Shown here: in pieces, positions 8,115 to 9,267 of the stretch | Layout: every line of letters begins with the position of its first letter | Position numbering within the stretch: the stretch's first letter is position 1 | Position numbers and translations under genes: made by a program | Notes under the pieces: generated by a model | Databases searched by the model: none | What the model saw: the letters and a program-made list of their open reading frames with translations, nothing else | Told to the model about the DNA's origin: nothing | Source: SZAS-3 sp964386785 | GTDB taxonomy: Bacteria > Chlamydiota > Chlamydiia > Chlamydiales > JAAKFR01 | Reading direction: 5' to 3' | NCBI GenBank assembly: GCA_964386785.1 | Contig: CAYLUD010000045.1 | Location: 1-9,267, forward strand | DNA length: 9,267 nucleotides

Positions 8115-8474
8115 TTATGCAGCTAATGCAGACTTAGCCATCGAAACTACAGCTTCAAAACCTTTAGGATCATGCACGGCCATCTCTGCCAACATTTTCC
8201 TGTTTAACGAAGCTCCAGCCAATTTCAAACCTTGAATCAACCGACTGTACGATATGCCATGCATCTTAGCACCAATGCCTACTCGAGTAATCCACAAGGA
8301 TCGGAAGTCACTCTTCCGTTGCTTGCGATGACGAGTATGGAATGAAAGGGCACTCATGACCGCGTTTTGGGTCTGGCGAATATGATTCTTTCTGTCTCCC
8401 CAGAAGCCTTTTGCTCGCTTCAGGATTCGTTTACGGCTTCTACGAGAAGCCGGAGAAGAGGTTGCTCTTACCAT
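8115..8474 (-). CDS. rplT: 50S ribosomal protein bL20
   Basis: bL20 binds 23S rRNA early in assembly of the large ribosomal subunit. The 119 residues cover the whole family length. Typical features are the very basic N-terminal extension (RRSRKRILKRAKGFWGDRKN), the helical core HRKQRKSDFRSLWITRVG, and the C-terminal GLKLAGASLNRKMLAEMAVHDPKGF, which closely follows the family consensus. The ATG overlaps the rpmI stop (TAATG) and a good AGGAG sits 7 bases upstream inside the end of rpmI, so the two are read together. In several bacteria bL20 represses its own operon through the infC-rpmI mRNA; I did not identify such a structure here. Confidence 0.98.
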   Translation of the reverse strand: MVRATSSPASRRSRKRILKRAKGFWGDRKNHIRQTQNAVMSALSFHTRHRKQRKSDFRSLWITRVGIGAKMHGISYSRLIQGLKLAGASLNRKMLAEMAVHDPKGFEAVVSMAKSALAA

Positions 8475-8671
8475 TATGCTACTCCTAACTTTCTGAGATA
8501 CATGGGAGCCAGAGTGCTATCGACTAAAGCGGGGCTACCCAGGTGATGTTTCGTTTTTGGGGATTTTTTTTCTAATTTATGGCGACGACCAGGATGGCGA
8601 CGTACAAGTTTTCCCGTGCCTGTAATCTTAAACCGAGAGGCCACCGCTTTATTAGTTTTCATTTTTGGCAT
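8474..8671 (-). CDS. rpmI: 50S ribosomal protein bL35
   Basis: This small basic protein of the large ribosomal subunit has 65 residues, the normal size. It starts MPKMKTNKAVASRFKITGTGKL, the bL35 signature, followed by a run rich in Arg, Lys and His (RRHPGRRHKLEKKSPKTKHHLG). The ATG has a strong AAGGAG 6 bases upstream that overlaps the infC stop codon, and the gene ends inside the rplT start. Its place between infC and rplT is the order conserved in most bacteria. Confidence 0.98.
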   Translation of the reverse strand: MPKMKTNKAVASRFKITGTGKLVRRHPGRRHKLEKKSPKTKHHLGSPALVDSTLAPMYLRKLGVA

Positions 8672-8676
8672 GAATT

Positions 8677-8684
8677 ACTCCTTA
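8677..8684 (-). promoter_or_regulatory. rpmI ribosome binding site overlapping the infC stop
   Basis: On the minus strand the bases TAAGGAG combine the infC TAA (8684-8682) with AAGGAG (8683-8678), 6 bases before the rpmI ATG. Ribosomes ending on infC would sit on the rpmI start, which suggests coupled translation. Confidence 0.85.
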
Positions 8685-9191
8685 CTTTTTTCCTGATGGA
8701 GCTAAGACGCAAAAGAGATTCCGCCCCATGAATTTCGCCGCAGCTTCAACAACCGAAGTATCAGTTAGCTCTTGAACAAAACGGTCTACAACCTTCTGCC
8801 CTTGCTCTGGATATGCCATTTCTCGGCCTCGAAATGTGCAGGTTACCTTGACCTTGTTCCCTTTTTCAAGAAATTCTCGAGCGCGGCGGCTTTTAATTTG
8901 TAAATCGTGATCCGTAATATTCGGCTTCAGCTTTACTTCTTTGATCTTGACCTGATGCTGTGCCTTTTTACTCTCTTTTTCTTTTTTTGTCTGATCGTAT
9001 CGAAGTTTTCCATAATCAATGATCTTGCAGACTGGTGGAACAGCATTAGGGGCTACCTCTACTAGGTCTAGTCCCTTTTCCTGGGCTAAGGCTTGGGCTT
9101 CTCGCGTGCCCATAATACCCAGCTGCCCTCCCTCCTCATCAATAACTCGAACTTTCGGGACTCGAATCTGGCGATTGATACGTAAATTCAA
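8682..9191 (-). CDS. infC: Translation initiation factor IF-3
   Basis: IF-3 binds the 30S subunit, keeps it apart from 50S and checks the start codon and initiator tRNA. From the TTG at 9191 the product is 169 residues. The N-domain holds INRQIRVPKVRVID (5-18), DLVEVAPNA (42-50) and KIIDYGKLRYDQTK (55-68), which fits the PROSITE IF-3 pattern. A lysine-rich linker leads to the C-domain with KIKEVKLKPNI (82-92) and FRGREMAYPEQG. The frame can be extended to a TTG at 9254, but that lies in the tRNA-Val anticodon loop and the added residues are not IF-3-like. TTG at 9191 has AAGGAG 5 bases upstream and aligns with the start of chlamydial IF-3 as I recall it. An ATC four codons further is a less likely start. 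A non-AUG start is typical for infC and lets IF-3 limit its own synthesis. Confidence 0.93.
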   Translation of the reverse strand: MNLRINRQIRVPKVRVIDEEGGQLGIMGTREAQALAQEKGLDLVEVAPNAVPPVCKIIDYGKLRYDQTKKEKESKKAQHQVKIKEVKLKPNITDHDLQIKSRRAREFLEKGNKVKVTCTFRGREMAYPEQGQKVVDRFVQELTDTSVVEAAAKFMGRNLFCVLAPSGKK

Positions 9192-9202
9192 ACGATCTCC
9201 TT
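9192..9202 (-). promoter_or_regulatory. Ribosome binding site that fixes the infC start
   Basis: AAGGAG at 9202-9197 is followed by a 5-base spacer and TTG at 9191. This is the only good Shine-Dalgarno match between the tRNA-Val 3' end (9213) and the first conserved IF-3 residues, so it decides between the possible starts. Confidence 0.8.
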
Positions 9203-9212
9203 CTATACTGTA

Positions 9213-9267
9213 TGGGATATAGCTGACTCGAACAGCTGACCTCCACGATGTCAACGTGGCGCTCTAA
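9213..9267 (-). tRNA. tRNA-Val (GAC), 3' part, cut by window edge
   Basis: The last 55 bases of the tRNA are visible. The anticodon arm CCACG-TTGACAT-CGTGG places GAC at 9252-9250. A 5-base variable loop, a perfect T arm AGCTG-TTCGAGT-CAGCT, the 3' acceptor strand ATATCCC and discriminator A follow. The 5' acceptor strand (expected GGGATAT) and most of the D arm lie outside. CCA is not encoded (next bases TAC). The 3' end is only 21 bases before the infC start with no room for a promoter, so infC is probably cotranscribed with this tRNA and freed by tRNA processing. Confidence 0.93.

Noticed and set aside
9192..9254. A 21-residue N-terminal extension of IF-3 from the TTG at 9254
   Set aside because: It lies in the tRNA-Val gene, and its residues do not resemble IF-3; a better start with a ribosome site exists at 9191.

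Overview
The window looks like a chromosomal segment from a member of the Chlamydiae, probably an environmental (Parachlamydia-like) lineage. The main evidence is the translation cluster at 8.1-9.3 kb. Its IF3 has the N-terminus LNLRINRQIR and the stretch KKAQHQVKIKEVKLKPNI, which match chlamydial IF3 as I remember it, and the order infC-rpmI-rplT-pheS is the chlamydial one. The DNA is moderately AT-rich. Every gene I can support is on the minus strand, so the window is transcribed from right to left.

Right part (9267 down to 6945) is a compact translation operon. In transcription order it holds the 3' part of a tRNA-Val(GAC) cut by the window edge, infC, rpmI, rplT, pheS, a complete tRNA-Ser(UGA), and a strong rho-independent terminator. 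Gaps are 25 bases or less, rpmI and rplT overlap by one base, and I see no terminator inside. It is therefore probably one transcript that makes initiation factor 3, ribosomal proteins bL35 and bL20, the phenylalanyl-tRNA synthetase alpha chain and two tRNAs. infC most likely starts at a TTG codon just after the tRNA-Val; the longer reading would begin inside the tRNA.

Middle (6840 to 6945) is a short, very AT-rich intergenic region. It carries a candidate promoter, a small inverted repeat and five tandem copies of a 10-bp unit ending a few bases before the next gene.

Left part (6839 to 1) is one uninterrupted reading frame of at least 2279 codons that runs out of the window. I read it codon by codon to the edge and met no stop or net frame change. 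The protein has two membrane segments near its N-terminus, a very long region without recognisable domains, a 9-residue internal repeat, and at the visible C-terminal end a P-loop ATPase module with a GGGKSS Walker A and an ISDEYD Walker B. The motif order resembles DUF3638 (PF12340), a family of giant, poorly understood proteins best known from eukaryotes. This gene is the most interesting object here. Its function is unknown, it may be membrane-anchored, and it carries two repeat-type features that could make expression variable: the 10-bp repeats at the 5' end and a G8 run inside the Walker A codons.
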